From assembly GCA_938084925.1 (NCBI GenBank), contig CALKFY010000027.1, forward strand, positions 54,661-118,660: 64,000 bases of DNA, given 5' to 3'. The first letter of the stretch is position 1, and each line of letters begins with the position of its first letter. The notes beneath the pieces were generated by a model. The model searched no databases and was not told where the DNA came from. It was given only the letters and a program-made list of their open reading frames with translations. This document shows, piece after piece, positions 12,127-20,990 of the stretch. Both the position numbers and the translations under genes were made by a program. Source of the DNA: an uncultured Pseudomonadales bacterium. Lineage in GTDB: Bacteria > Pseudomonadota > Gammaproteobacteria > Pseudomonadales > Balneatricaceae.

Positions 12127-12801
12127 ATGAAAACTACCCTTAGTCGTCTGGCGGTAACCAGCGCACTAGCCCTGTCTGCAGCAACAGCACAGGCCGAAGT
12201 AAATCTGGAAGATCCACAGCAAAAAGTAAGTTACAGCGTCGGTATGCTGATTGCTGGCCAGTTGGCTAATGACTTTGATGATCTAGACCTTGCAGCTTTT
12301 GTTGAAGGTTTTAACCAGTTCTACGGTGGCGAAGCCACTGCCATCACGTCACAAGAAGCTATGCAAGCTGTACAGGCTTACCAACGTGATCAAGAAGTAG
12401 CGAAGAGCGCTAATGCAATGGCAGAAAGTGAAGCCTTCTTGGCGGAAATGGCACAGCAAGAAGGTGTAGAAATCACCAAGTCTGGTCTACAGTACAAGGT
12501 ACTTGAAGAAGGTGCTGGTGTGATGCCACAAGCTACTGACACAGTAACCGTGCACTACAAGGGCACGTTGATGAATGGCCAAGAGTTCGATAGTTCTTAT
12601 TCTCGTGGCGAACCAACTTCTTTCCCGCTTAATGGCGTTATTGCTGGTTGGACCGAAGGTCTTCAGCTAATGAAAGAAGGCGGCAAGTATGAATTTTACA
12701 TTCACCCAGATCTAGCTTACGGTCCACGTGGTGCTGGTGGTTCCATTGGCCCTAACGCAGCATTGGTATTCCAAGTAGAATTGATCAAAGTTGGTGAATA
12801 A
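12127..12801 (+). CDS. FKBP-type peptidyl-prolyl cis-trans isomerase, exported
   Basis: A 224-aa Mip/FkpA/FklB-type folding helper. The N-terminal signal peptide MKTTLSRLAVTSALALSAA ends near AQA-EVN (~residue 23), so the product is periplasmic or outer-membrane associated. An N-terminal helical dimerisation region is followed by an FKBP domain (VTVHYKGTLMNGQEFDSSY ... GWTEGLQLM ... YGPRGAGG). The ATG follows GAAGGAA by 7 nt. A bidirectional terminator lies at 12995-13023. Confidence 0.93.
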   Translation: MKTTLSRLAVTSALALSAATAQAEVNLEDPQQKVSYSVGMLIAGQLANDFDDLDLAAFVEGFNQFYGGEATAITSQEAMQAVQAYQRDQEVAKSANAMAESEAFLAEMAQQEGVEITKSGLQYKVLEEGAGVMPQATDTVTVHYKGTLMNGQEFDSSYSRGEPTSFPLNGVIAGWTEGLQLMKEGGKYEFYIHPDLAYGPRGAGGSIGPNAALVFQVELIKVGE

Positions 12802-12994
12802 GCCCGATTAAGGTTGGTTTAGGTGTGTTTATGCCTAAATTGGCTGTTGTTTAGGAATTTTTCCGATACAACTACTGCCATTTTCTAGCTATCCTACACA
12901 TATAGGATTGATGTTAGCCGGATTGGCCGACAGGGAATGGCAGGATGCCTGACAATATTTACCACATGGATATGGTTGTGTTGTTACCGAAAAC

Positions 12995-13023
12995 AAAAAT
13001 CCCAGCCAATGGCTGGGATTTTT
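12995..13023. terminator. Bidirectional rho-independent terminator
   Basis: AAAAATCCCAGCC (12995-13007) pairs with GGCTGGGATTTTT (13011-13023) around an AAT loop. The A and T runs at the base let it terminate both the FKBP gene from the left and the PuuD-like gene from the right. Confidence 0.88.
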
Positions 13024-13037
13024 ATTGCTTATAATTT

Positions 13038-13088
13038 GTCGGGTTAAAACCCGACCTACATGATTTGTAGGTCGGACTTTAGTCCGAC
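13038..13088. repeat. REP-type double palindrome
   Basis: GTCGGGTTAAAACCCGAC (13038-13055) and GTCGGACTTTAGTCCGAC (13071-13088) face each other across an inverted CTACA/TGTAG spacer. It is the same family as at 8831, 33321 and 35988. It lies just past the stop of the minus-strand gene at 13099. Confidence 0.85.
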
Positions 13089-13098
13089 AAGCATCAGC

Positions 13099-13728
13099 TT
13101 ACAAGAAAGTCAGTACGGCTACCATTACGGCAGTCAATGCCAAGGAGCTGTGGATAGCACCCTTAACAGTAGTCAAAGGACCTTGCTTGCCTTTAAGAGC
13201 GTTAAGCTCAAGCAAAGCAATGATGGCCAACATGGCGATCATGGAAGGTGCGCTCCAGTCTAGCTGTGCGTAGCTGCTTAGGCCGCTGTGACCAGGGGAA
13301 GCCAGCATACAGAACACCATAGGCGCAGAGAACAATACGTTGTGACGAGAAGCCAAAAGGGCTTTTGCGCCAGCAGCAGCTGCGTCGCCATCTTTCATGC
13401 CTAGAGCGATTTGCTGGTTAGGCCAGATGATCATCCATACGTTCAAGAACATCAAAGTACCAAATGCAGCACCAATCCAGATGTAGTTGTTCATAGCAGT
13501 TGGGATGGTGAATAGCATAACCACACCAGTTAGGAAGGTACCCATAGCACCCCAACGGAACCACCAAAGAGCGCTTGGCGCTAGCTTGGCTTTGGCGTCA
13601 GATAGGCCTTCTGGGCTTGCTTGCTTGAAGTAGCCGCCTTGGATGAAGTTGAAGTAGTAAAGCATGCCAATCCAGGTAATACCGAATAGCACGTGTGACC
13701 AACGGAACAAAAATCCTAAAACTTCCAT
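13099..13728 (-). CDS. PuuD-type (urate hydroxylase N-terminal domain) membrane protein
   Basis: A 209-aa polytopic protein with about five or six hydrophobic segments. It resembles the membrane domain of PuuD urate hydroxylases (FRWSHVLFGITWIGMLYYFNF at the N-terminus, ASRHNVLFSAPMVFCML in the middle), with conserved His residues suited to haem binding. The C-terminal cytochrome c domain of PuuD is absent, and no purine-catabolism gene is adjacent, so I would not assign urate oxidation. Stand-alone copies of this domain are common and of unknown role. It may be an inner-membrane haem protein. Confidence 0.72.
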   Translation of the reverse strand: MEVLGFLFRWSHVLFGITWIGMLYYFNFIQGGYFKQASPEGLSDAKAKLAPSALWWFRWGAMGTFLTGVVMLFTIPTAMNNYIWIGAAFGTLMFLNVWMIIWPNQQIALGMKDGDAAAAGAKALLASRHNVLFSAPMVFCMLASPGHSGLSSYAQLDWSAPSMIAMLAIIALLELNALKGKQGPLTTVKGAIHSSLALTAVMVAVLTFL

Positions 13729-13924
13729 AATGAGCCTCTCTCAATGGTTTCTTTTGGTGGGCTGAGCCCTTATTAGGTGGGGCTATTGTACCAAGGTCGA
13801 AGGCTATTGGAATAACTTGGCCGCAAATTGTGCCGTTTTTTAAAGGAAAAAGTGGCCTAAGTCCTTACAGAAGTTAGGTTTATTGGTGGTTTTGAGGGTT
13901 TTTTGGCAGGCAGTGAGACATTTG

Positions 13925-13947
13925 GGGTCAGACCTGAGGTCTGACCC
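13925..13947. repeat. Perfect 10-bp inverted repeat downstream of trxB
   Basis: GGGTCAGACC-TGA-GGTCTGACCC. It lies just past the trxB stop on the minus strand but has no T-tract on either side, so it is either a weak terminator or another short palindromic repeat, unlike the GTCGG family. Confidence 0.6.
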
Positions 13948-13968
13948 TGTAATGCTGAATAAACTAGG

Positions 13969-14943
<975 letters not shown>

Positions 14944-15032
14944 CTAAATTAGGCATAGCAAAAATATGCGCCCGACGATACCATAATTCAAGCGTTAGAA
15001 CGGCAAAAAACAGAAATAGTAAGGAAACAAGC

Positions 15033-15683
15033 ATGTTAGATTGGCAAAACATTGATACGGTCATGCTCGACATGGATGGCACCTTGTTGGATTTGCATTT
15101 CGACACCTATTATTGGTTGCAGCATCTACCTCAGCGTTATGCTGAAATTAAAGGTGTTTCCCTTAAGGAGGCGCAAGCTTATATATATCCTAAACTGAGG
15201 GCCCAAAAGGGCCAGTTAAATTGGTATTGTTTGGATTATTGGCAGCGAGAACTAGATATCGATATTATTGCTTTGAAAAGAGAAATCGACCATAAAGTGC
15301 AGTTTTTGCCTGGTACCGAGAGTTTCTTGGATTGGCTAAAAACCACTAATAAGCAAATTTTTTTGGTTACTAATGCCCACAAAGGCAGCCTAGCGGTAAA
15401 GCAGCCCCATGCACGTTTAGACCGTTGGTTGCATGGGATTTATCATTCTCATGACTATGGCTACGCTAAAGAGGAGCAAGGATTTTGGCAGGCTTTGCAA
15501 GCTGATATAGGTTATGACTTAGCGCGCACCTTGATGGTGGATGATAATCTACAGGTGCTCGCCGCTGCAGAGGAGTCGGGTATAGGTCACTTGCTGGCTA
15601 TTAGCGAGCCTGATACCCAAAGACCTGCTCAGCATACAGGTGATTTTGAAAGTGTGGCCAACCTAGGTTTGGCAATCCCTTAA
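15033..15683 (+). CDS. yrfG: HAD-family nucleotidase YrfG (GMP/IMP nucleotidase)
   Basis: 216 aa. The HAD motif DMDGTLLD (residues ~12-19) carries the nucleophile and acid/base Asp; FLVTNAHKG and MVDDNLQVLAAA give motifs II and IV. The N-terminus and the gene order yrfG-hslR-...-hslO-pckA match E. coli YrfG, which dephosphorylates purine nucleotides. The ATG is preceded by AAGGA at a 7-nt spacing. Confidence 0.9.
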   Translation: MLDWQNIDTVMLDMDGTLLDLHFDTYYWLQHLPQRYAEIKGVSLKEAQAYIYPKLRAQKGQLNWYCLDYWQRELDIDIIALKREIDHKVQFLPGTESFLDWLKTTNKQIFLVTNAHKGSLAVKQPHARLDRWLHGIYHSHDYGYAKEEQGFWQALQADIGYDLARTLMVDDNLQVLAAAEESGIGHLLAISEPDTQRPAQHTGDFESVANLGLAIP

Positions 15684-15714
15684 CTAGAATTCAGTTAACA
15701 ATGAAGGACAAGTA

Positions 15715-16107
15715 GTGACAGAACAGACAGCAAAGGTGCGCCTAGATAAGTGGCTATGGGCCGCTAGGTTTTTTAAAACCCGCGGCGTCGCTAAAGCCGC
15801 GATCGAAGGAGGTAGGGTTCATTACGACGGCCAGAGAAGTAAGTGCTCACGTATCGTAGAGCTTGGTGTCGAATTGACCATACGCCAAGGATGGGATGAA
15901 AAAACCGTTAAGGTTCTGAGTTTGTCGGAACAGCGTCGTGGTGCCCCAGAAGCCGCTAAAATGTATAAAGAAACCAGCGCTAGTGAGGCCAAACGGGCCG
16001 AGCAGACGGCTGCTCGTAAAGCCATGGGCGGTGGCATATCAGATCATCGACCCAGCAAAAAAGAGCGCCGTGACCAATCGCGTTTTCTACATAGTTTTGA
16101 CGAATAA
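15715..16107 (+). CDS. hslR: Ribosome-associated heat shock protein Hsp15
   Basis: 130 aa. An S4 RNA-binding domain occupies the first ~60 residues (VRLDKWLWAARFFKTRGVAK), with a basic C-terminal tail. Hsp15 binds 50S subunits carrying a stalled peptidyl-tRNA so that the chain can be rescued. The start is GTG, with AAGGA 6 nt upstream. It lies 31 bp after yrfG in the heat-shock cluster leading to hslO. Confidence 0.93.
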   Translation: MTEQTAKVRLDKWLWAARFFKTRGVAKAAIEGGRVHYDGQRSKCSRIVELGVELTIRQGWDEKTVKVLSLSEQRRGAPEAAKMYKETSASEAKRAEQTAARKAMGGGISDHRPSKKERRDQSRFLHSFDE

Positions 16108-16126
16108 CTAGGCCGGAATCTCCAAT

Positions 16127-17011
16127 ATGTTAGGTATGGTATTACAGCTAATTGAAATATTAGCCCCAGTGTTTATTTGTGTTGGTTTAGGTGTGGCTTG
16201 GGTGCGCATGGGCCAGTCCTTTGACACGCCTATGGTAACCAAGCTAGTGACCGTGATAGGCACGCCCGCCATGGTGTTTTATGCTCTAGCTACGGCGAAC
16301 TTGGATAAGTCTCTATTTATGCAAATGGGGCTGTCGGCTTTGTTGGCTAACGCTCTGTTTTTGCTAGCGGGCTATGTATTGTTGCCTATGTTTGGCATGT
16401 CACGGCAGGCGTTTTTGCAAACCCTAACCTTCCCTAATATAGGCAATGTAGGCCTGCCTTTATGCTACCTGGCCTTTGGAGAGCAGGGTTTAGCCTTAGC
16501 CATTGCCTTCTTTGTGGTTTATGTGGCCATTCAATTTACCGTTGGTATCGCCGTAGTAAGTGGTGGGTTTTCGGCCCGAACACTACTGACTATGCCCGTA
16601 ATACCGGCAACTATTATAGCCATGCTGTTCTTGGTATTGGATGTGCCGGTACCCACTTGGTTGCTCAATTCCACCCATATGATTGGTGACTTAACCATTC
16701 CTTTGATGTTGTTCACCTTAGGCGTGTCCTTGGCGAGCCTTAAGCTGGGCAACTTGCGCGTGGGCTTTGGTTTAGCTGGTTTACGTTTGCTCTTGGGCTT
16801 TTCTGTAGGAATGCTGTTGGTATGGTTGCTGGGCCTGCAAGACGAAGCTGCTGCCGTGGTGATTTTACAGTGCAGCATGCCTGTTGCTGTCTACGCATAC
16901 CTGTTCGCCCAGCTGTATAATCAGCGTGCCACGGAAGTGGCTGGTGTGGTCATAGTTTCTACGTTAATGAGCATAGTGAGCCTGCCGTTGCTTTTGTTAT
17001 ACGTGTTATAA
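16127..17011 (+). CDS. AEC-family (auxin efflux carrier-like) transporter
   Basis: 294 aa with about ten hydrophobic segments in a 5+5 pattern. Typical family features include FPNIGNVGLPLCYLAFG in the first half and MIGDLTIPLMLFTLGVSLA in the second. Inner-membrane permease; family members move malate, malonate or other carboxylates, and the substrate here is unknown. It sits between hslR and hslO, which are neighbours in enterics, so it was probably inserted into that cluster. Confidence 0.85.
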   Translation: MLGMVLQLIEILAPVFICVGLGVAWVRMGQSFDTPMVTKLVTVIGTPAMVFYALATANLDKSLFMQMGLSALLANALFLLAGYVLLPMFGMSRQAFLQTLTFPNIGNVGLPLCYLAFGEQGLALAIAFFVVYVAIQFTVGIAVVSGGFSARTLLTMPVIPATIIAMLFLVLDVPVPTWLLNSTHMIGDLTIPLMLFTLGVSLASLKLGNLRVGFGLAGLRLLLGFSVGMLLVWLLGLQDEAAAVVILQCSMPVAVYAYLFAQLYNQRATEVAGVVIVSTLMSIVSLPLLLLYVL

Positions 17012-17058
17012 TTCGCACCAGTTTAGTTAGCCCTCTTGGTAAATATTGGAGTTAGAGC

Positions 17059-17964
17059 ATGGCTCAGGATTTGATGCGCGGTTTTATGTTTAATGATATG
17101 GACATTCGAGGTGTGCATATTAGTTTGAACGAGAGTGTGCAGGCCCTGCTGAAAAAGCACGACTACCCGGTTGCTGTGTCATCTATCTTGTCACAATTGT
17201 TTATTGCCAGTGCCCTATTAAGCGCTAACTTGAAGTTACAAGGGCGTTTGAGTGTGCAGGTGCGCGGTGATGGGCCTTTGGAATATGCCATGGCGGAATG
17301 CCGTGTAGAGCAACCAGGTACTCTAGAACCTCTATCATTGAAAGGTTTGGCGCGCCATGCCGAACAAGTTGATGACAACCTAGATCTACACGCTCTAGTA
17401 GGCAAAGGACAATTGGTTATTACTATTGAGCCTGATGAAGGTCAGCGTTATCAAGGTATTGTAGCCTTAGATCGTGAAACCTTAGCCGAATGCCTGGAGG
17501 GCTATTTCTATCAGTCCGAACAGTTGCCAACGCATTTGCAACTAGAAATGGGTGATGAGCAGGCAGCAGGATTTATGGTGCAGCGCTTACCAGCAGGTGT
17601 CAGCGATGAAGCTCAAGCCGATGAAGATTGGGAGCTGGTGCATGCGTTAGTGGCCACCTTAACGTCTCAAGAGTTGCTTGAGTTGCCGGCGGAGCAAGTC
17701 TTGCACCGTCTATTTCACGAGTATGACGTACAAGCGTTTGCCCAGCGCCCTGTTCGCTACCAGTGTGACTGCAGTCGTGAGCGTAGTGCTCACGCCATTG
17801 TGGCTCTGGGGCAAGCAGAAGTGGACGATGTGTTAGAAGAATTGGATCGTTTGATTATCGATTGCCAGTTCTGCAATACCCAATATACTTTTGATAAGGT
17901 GGATTGCCATATGCTATTTAATCCAAATTCTAGTACTTCAAGTGGGCAGGGTACGCTGCACTAA
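17059..17964 (+). CDS. hslO: Redox-regulated chaperone Hsp33
   Basis: 301 aa. The C-terminal zinc switch is present as CDC (near residue 235, YQCDCSRERS) and CQFC (near 272), the four Cys that release zinc under oxidation to activate holdase function. The N-terminal domain is typical (LIASALLSANLKLQGRLSVQ type). GGAG 8 nt before ATG fixes the start. Followed by a terminator at 18014-18048. Confidence 0.95.
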   Translation: MAQDLMRGFMFNDMDIRGVHISLNESVQALLKKHDYPVAVSSILSQLFIASALLSANLKLQGRLSVQVRGDGPLEYAMAECRVEQPGTLEPLSLKGLARHAEQVDDNLDLHALVGKGQLVITIEPDEGQRYQGIVALDRETLAECLEGYFYQSEQLPTHLQLEMGDEQAAGFMVQRLPAGVSDEAQADEDWELVHALVATLTSQELLELPAEQVLHRLFHEYDVQAFAQRPVRYQCDCSRERSAHAIVALGQAEVDDVLEELDRLIIDCQFCNTQYTFDKVDCHMLFNPNSSTSSGQGTLH

Positions 17965-18013
17965 CAGAGTATTATTTGGCTTTTCAGCTCGCTAATTTCA
18001 GTCACCTCCCTTA

Positions 18014-18048
18014 TATACGGGCCTCTTGGCCTGTATAGACAATTTTTT
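18014..18048 (+). terminator. Rho-independent terminator of hslO
   Basis: TATACGGGCC (18014-18023) pairs with GGCCTGTATA (18028-18037), 10 bp with one G-T pair and a TCTT loop, followed by a six-T run at 18043-18048. Confidence 0.85.
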
Positions 18049-18299
18049 GCAACTAGTTTCAGCCGTTATAAGTTCTATCAATGGACTCTATATTTAGCTT
18101 TTTCTTGTCAATTCTGGCATAATGCAGCCCTCGTTTTTCGGGGTGAGTTTGATGTTAAAAATCAGGCTCAGGAAACACACACCCGACTAACGCTGAAGAT
18201 GCTGGGCCTTACTTGATACCCAAGTAGGTGACCCGATCATAGACGTTCCCGCTGGTCTAACCACAACCTAGACCACTGGTAAAGCAAAGGTACCCTTAC
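18049..18299 (+). promoter_or_regulatory. pckA upstream region and leader
   Basis: Non-coding. It contains a small hairpin GGTCTA (18254-18259) / TAGACC (18269-18274) shortly before the start codon, and no obvious strong Shine-Dalgarno (only AAAGG 18286-18290). I see no known riboswitch signature. Regulation of pckA may act here, but nothing specific can be named. Confidence 0.35.
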
Positions 18300-19856
18300 A
18301 TGAACGCAGCCGCTGAAGCCCCCACAACCTTCATGCAACTATCTCCCGCTGACCTAGTACAAAAAGCCGTTGAAAACGGTGAAGGTACTTTGGCAAGCAC
18401 TGGAGCTCTAAACGTAATCACTGGCGTCCGTACTGGTCGTTCCCCTGCGGATCGATTCGTTGTACAAGATGCAAGCACTCAGGACACTGTTGAATGGGGT
18501 GCGGTTAACCGCCCTGTTACTCCTGAAATCTTTGATGCTCTTTGGGCTCGAGTTGAAGACTATTTGGCTGGCCACGACAAGTACGTTGCCAACGTTCACG
18601 TAGGTTCTGATGCAGATCACTACATCCCTGTTCGCATGACTACGCAAACAGCTTGGCAGAACCTTTTCGGTCAAAACCTTTTCATTGTTCCTGCTGCCGC
18701 TGATTACAACTCTGGCGCCAAGCAAGAATGGCAAATCCTCAACGTTGCTGGTTTCGAATGTGTGCCTGAGCGTGATGGTACTAACAGCGACGGCACCGTA
18801 ATGATCAACTTTGCTCAACGCAAAGTATTGTTGGCTGGCATGCGCTACGCTGGTGAAATGAAGAAGGCCATGTTTGGTGTGCAAAACTTCCTGCTACCAG
18901 ATGCTGACGTGCTACCTATGCACTGTTCTGCTAACGTTGGCGACGAAGGCGATGTTACCTTGTTCTTCGGCCTATCTGGCACGGGTAAGACTACCCTATC
19001 TGCTGACCCTACTCGATACCTTATTGGTGATGACGAGCACGGTTGGGGCAAGGGCGTAGTATTTAACTTGGAAGGCGGTTGCTATGCCAAGACTATCGAC
19101 CTAAGCCAAAAGAACGAGCCAATTATCTGGGATGCTATCCGCTTTGGTGCCATCGTAGAAAACGTATACCTAGACGAAAACACTAAGGTTGCGGACTACT
19201 ACAACACAGACATCACTGAAAACGGTCGTTGTGCATACCCTCTAGAGCACGTTGAAAAGCGTACTGAAACTAACCTAGCTGGTGAGCCTGGTGCCATCAT
19301 CTTCTTGACCTGTGACCTGACTGGCGTATTGCCACCAGTATCCATCTTGTCTAAAGAAGCAGCGGCTTACCACTTCCTAAGCGGCTACACGGCTTTGGTT
19401 GGTTCCACTGAAATGGGTTCTAGCTCTGCTATCAAGTCTACCTTCTCTACTTGCTTTGGTGCTCCTTTCTTCCCACGTCCAGCTGGCGTTTACGCTGAGT
19501 TGTTGATGAAGCGTATTGAAGAATTCGGTTCCAAGGTATACCTAGTAAACACTGGTTGGACCGGTGGTGCCTACGGTACTGGCGATCGCTTTAGCATCCC
19601 CACTACTCGTTCCATTATCGCTGCTATCCAGAACGGCAACATCGAAACTGCTGAAACGGTACACTTAGACGGTATCAACGTTGATATCCCTGTGTCTGTT
19701 GAAGGCGTAGATGATGCTTTGTTGAACCCACGTAACACTTGGGCTGACAAGGCTGCATACGATGCAGAAGCGGCCACTTTGATCGGTAAGTTCAACGAAA
19801 ACTTCAAGCGTTTCGACGTTGCAGAAGCTATCGTTGCTGCAGGTCCTCAAGGCTAA
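18300..19856 (+). CDS. pckA: Phosphoenolpyruvate carboxykinase (ATP)
   Basis: Converts oxaloacetate and ATP to PEP, CO2 and ADP, the entry step of gluconeogenesis. P-loop [11 protein letters not shown] near residue 222, metal/oxaloacetate site LIGDDEHGW near 243, and the ATP-PEPCK signature with the 518-aa length of that family. Codon use is strongly biased, as expected of a highly expressed gene. It ends in a strong terminator (19882-19906). ppsA at 49076 supplies the partner gluconeogenic route. Confidence 0.97.
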   Translation: MNAAAEAPTTFMQLSPADLVQKAVENGEGTLASTGALNVITGVRTGRSPADRFVVQDASTQDTVEWGAVNRPVTPEIFDALWARVEDYLAGHDKYVANVHVGSDADHYIPVRMTTQTAWQNLFGQNLFIVPAAADYNSGAKQEWQILNVAGFECVPERDGTNSDGTVMINFAQRKVLLAGMRYAGEMKKAMFGVQNFLLPDADVLPMHCSANVGDEGDVTLFFGLSGTGKTTLSADPTRYLIGDDEHGWGKGVVFNLEGGCYAKTIDLSQKNEPIIWDAIRFGAIVENVYLDENTKVADYYNTDITENGRCAYPLEHVEKRTETNLAGEPGAIIFLTCDLTGVLPPVSILSKEAAAYHFLSGYTALVGSTEMGSSSAIKSTFSTCFGAPFFPRPAGVYAELLMKRIEEFGSKVYLVNTGWTGGAYGTGDRFSIPTTRSIIAAIQNGNIETAETVHLDGINVDIPVSVEGVDDALLNPRNTWADKAAYDAEAATLIGKFNENFKRFDVAEAIVAAGPQG

Positions 19857-19881
19857 TTAGCCCAGCGCTAATTAAACTAAG

Positions 19882-19906
19882 AAAAAGCTCCTTCGGGAGC
19901 TTTTTT
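19882..19906 (+). terminator. Rho-independent terminator of pckA
   Basis: AAAAAGCTCC-TTCG-GGAGCTTTTTT: a stable TTCG tetraloop hairpin with a T6 tail 25 bp past the stop codon. Confidence 0.93.
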
Positions 19907-20022
19907 ATGTTCAGGATGAAGGGCATGCCCTGGTGACAGTGGATTTTTGGTAAAAATCACTTGATTATTGACTGCCCTGTTGGTTGGCACAAGCACCTTT
20001 ATACCCTGCTCTTCATACTATG

Positions 20023-20325
20023 CTAGCTGTTCATGATTGGAGTAACCCGCGCAGCCAATACGACGAGTTTTTCAGACTGAAGCTCAGCTTTAGCTGCCTT
20101 AGCAATAGGCCCCAACAAACAATTATCTGTGCCTTCGTCCGCCACTTCATGGTGAACGATTAAATCACTATTGCCTTCTACGGCTTTTTGTATGTTATAA
20201 CCAATCCCCCATGCCATCACGGCCTCTACCAGCCCGGTTTCATACTTATCTGCTTGCGGTAAACGATTGAGGTAGCCGTAGATATAGAGCTTGAGTAAAT
20301 AATCTGGGTATCTTGTGAAAGCGAT
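20023..20325 (-). pseudogene. IS1182-type transposase relic
   Basis: Minus-strand translation gives LLKLYIYGYLNR (about 20305-20260), then VMAWGIGYNIQKAVEGNSDL and VHHEVADEGTDN with PIAKAAKAELQSEKL. These are conserved blocks of IS1182-family transposases (LLKLYIYGYLNR...; GYNVQ.AVD...LIV.HEVTN.G.D). The region between the two blocks is shortened and both ends are missing, so this is a decayed fragment. It marks the left edge of the accessory region after pckA. Confidence 0.75.
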
Positions 20326-20474
20326 TTTGAGGCTAGCTAAAGTTAGAAAATAGAGCTCAGCTATAATTTATCCATCTGAATAGCACTCTATTTCTGGCAT
20401 TTTCTTATTTATAGACTAGTGTTATTGCTTACAAAGTACACTATGATGAATCGTGCGGCGGGATTTGGCTTGGC

Positions 20475-20990
20475 CTAGCCAGTGCTAAAAGCTATTGTCG
20501 GCTCTTCTCGATTAAACACTTTTGGGTGGTAATACTCAAACTCCGTAGCGTGTTTTAACCAGTTCTTTGGTTGTATATTAAGCCGCTCAAGAATAGGCGG
20601 TTGAGCGGCGGTGATGGCGCCGAGCTTGTCTTCTCGAACCACTTTGCCGGTCCAGTCTACCAGTTGTAGATAATCCCCCCAAGCACAAGGAATGCCTGAC
20701 TCTTGATGTTGGTTGGCGACAGGTAAAAACGGCAAGAGGAGCTTTATATCACCGCTAAACTTTCTCAAAGTCGAGCTTTCTAGCTGTTGTTGAATAGCGA
20801 GCTCTGGATCAAATAGTGGCGTTATACGCTCTTTGATACTGGTGTAATTGGAAGTTTCGGGTGTTGCCGCCATGCTTGCACGAACTGGGTTTAAATCCAC
20901 ATAGGCCATGCAACTAAGCAAAGCTTCTTCGCTTTTTAAACACTGGGATTTATACCTGGCTTCCCAAAAGTGGCCACGGCAACACTCACT
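20475..20990 (-). pseudogene. REP-associated tyrosine transposase (RAYT / IS200-like), 3' fragment
   Basis: The reading frame contains RGHFWEARYKSQCLKSEEA and LLSCMAYVDLNPVRA, the hallmark C-terminal half of RAYT-type transposases, then ~120 further residues to a stop at 20475. Homology begins abruptly at about 20990, where the plus-strand Rhs frame takes over, so the catalytic N-terminal half is gone. RAYT proteins mobilise REP palindromes such as those at 8831, 13038, 33321 and 35988. Two further decayed copies of its 3' end lie at 23274-23487 and 24629-24902. Confidence 0.85.
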
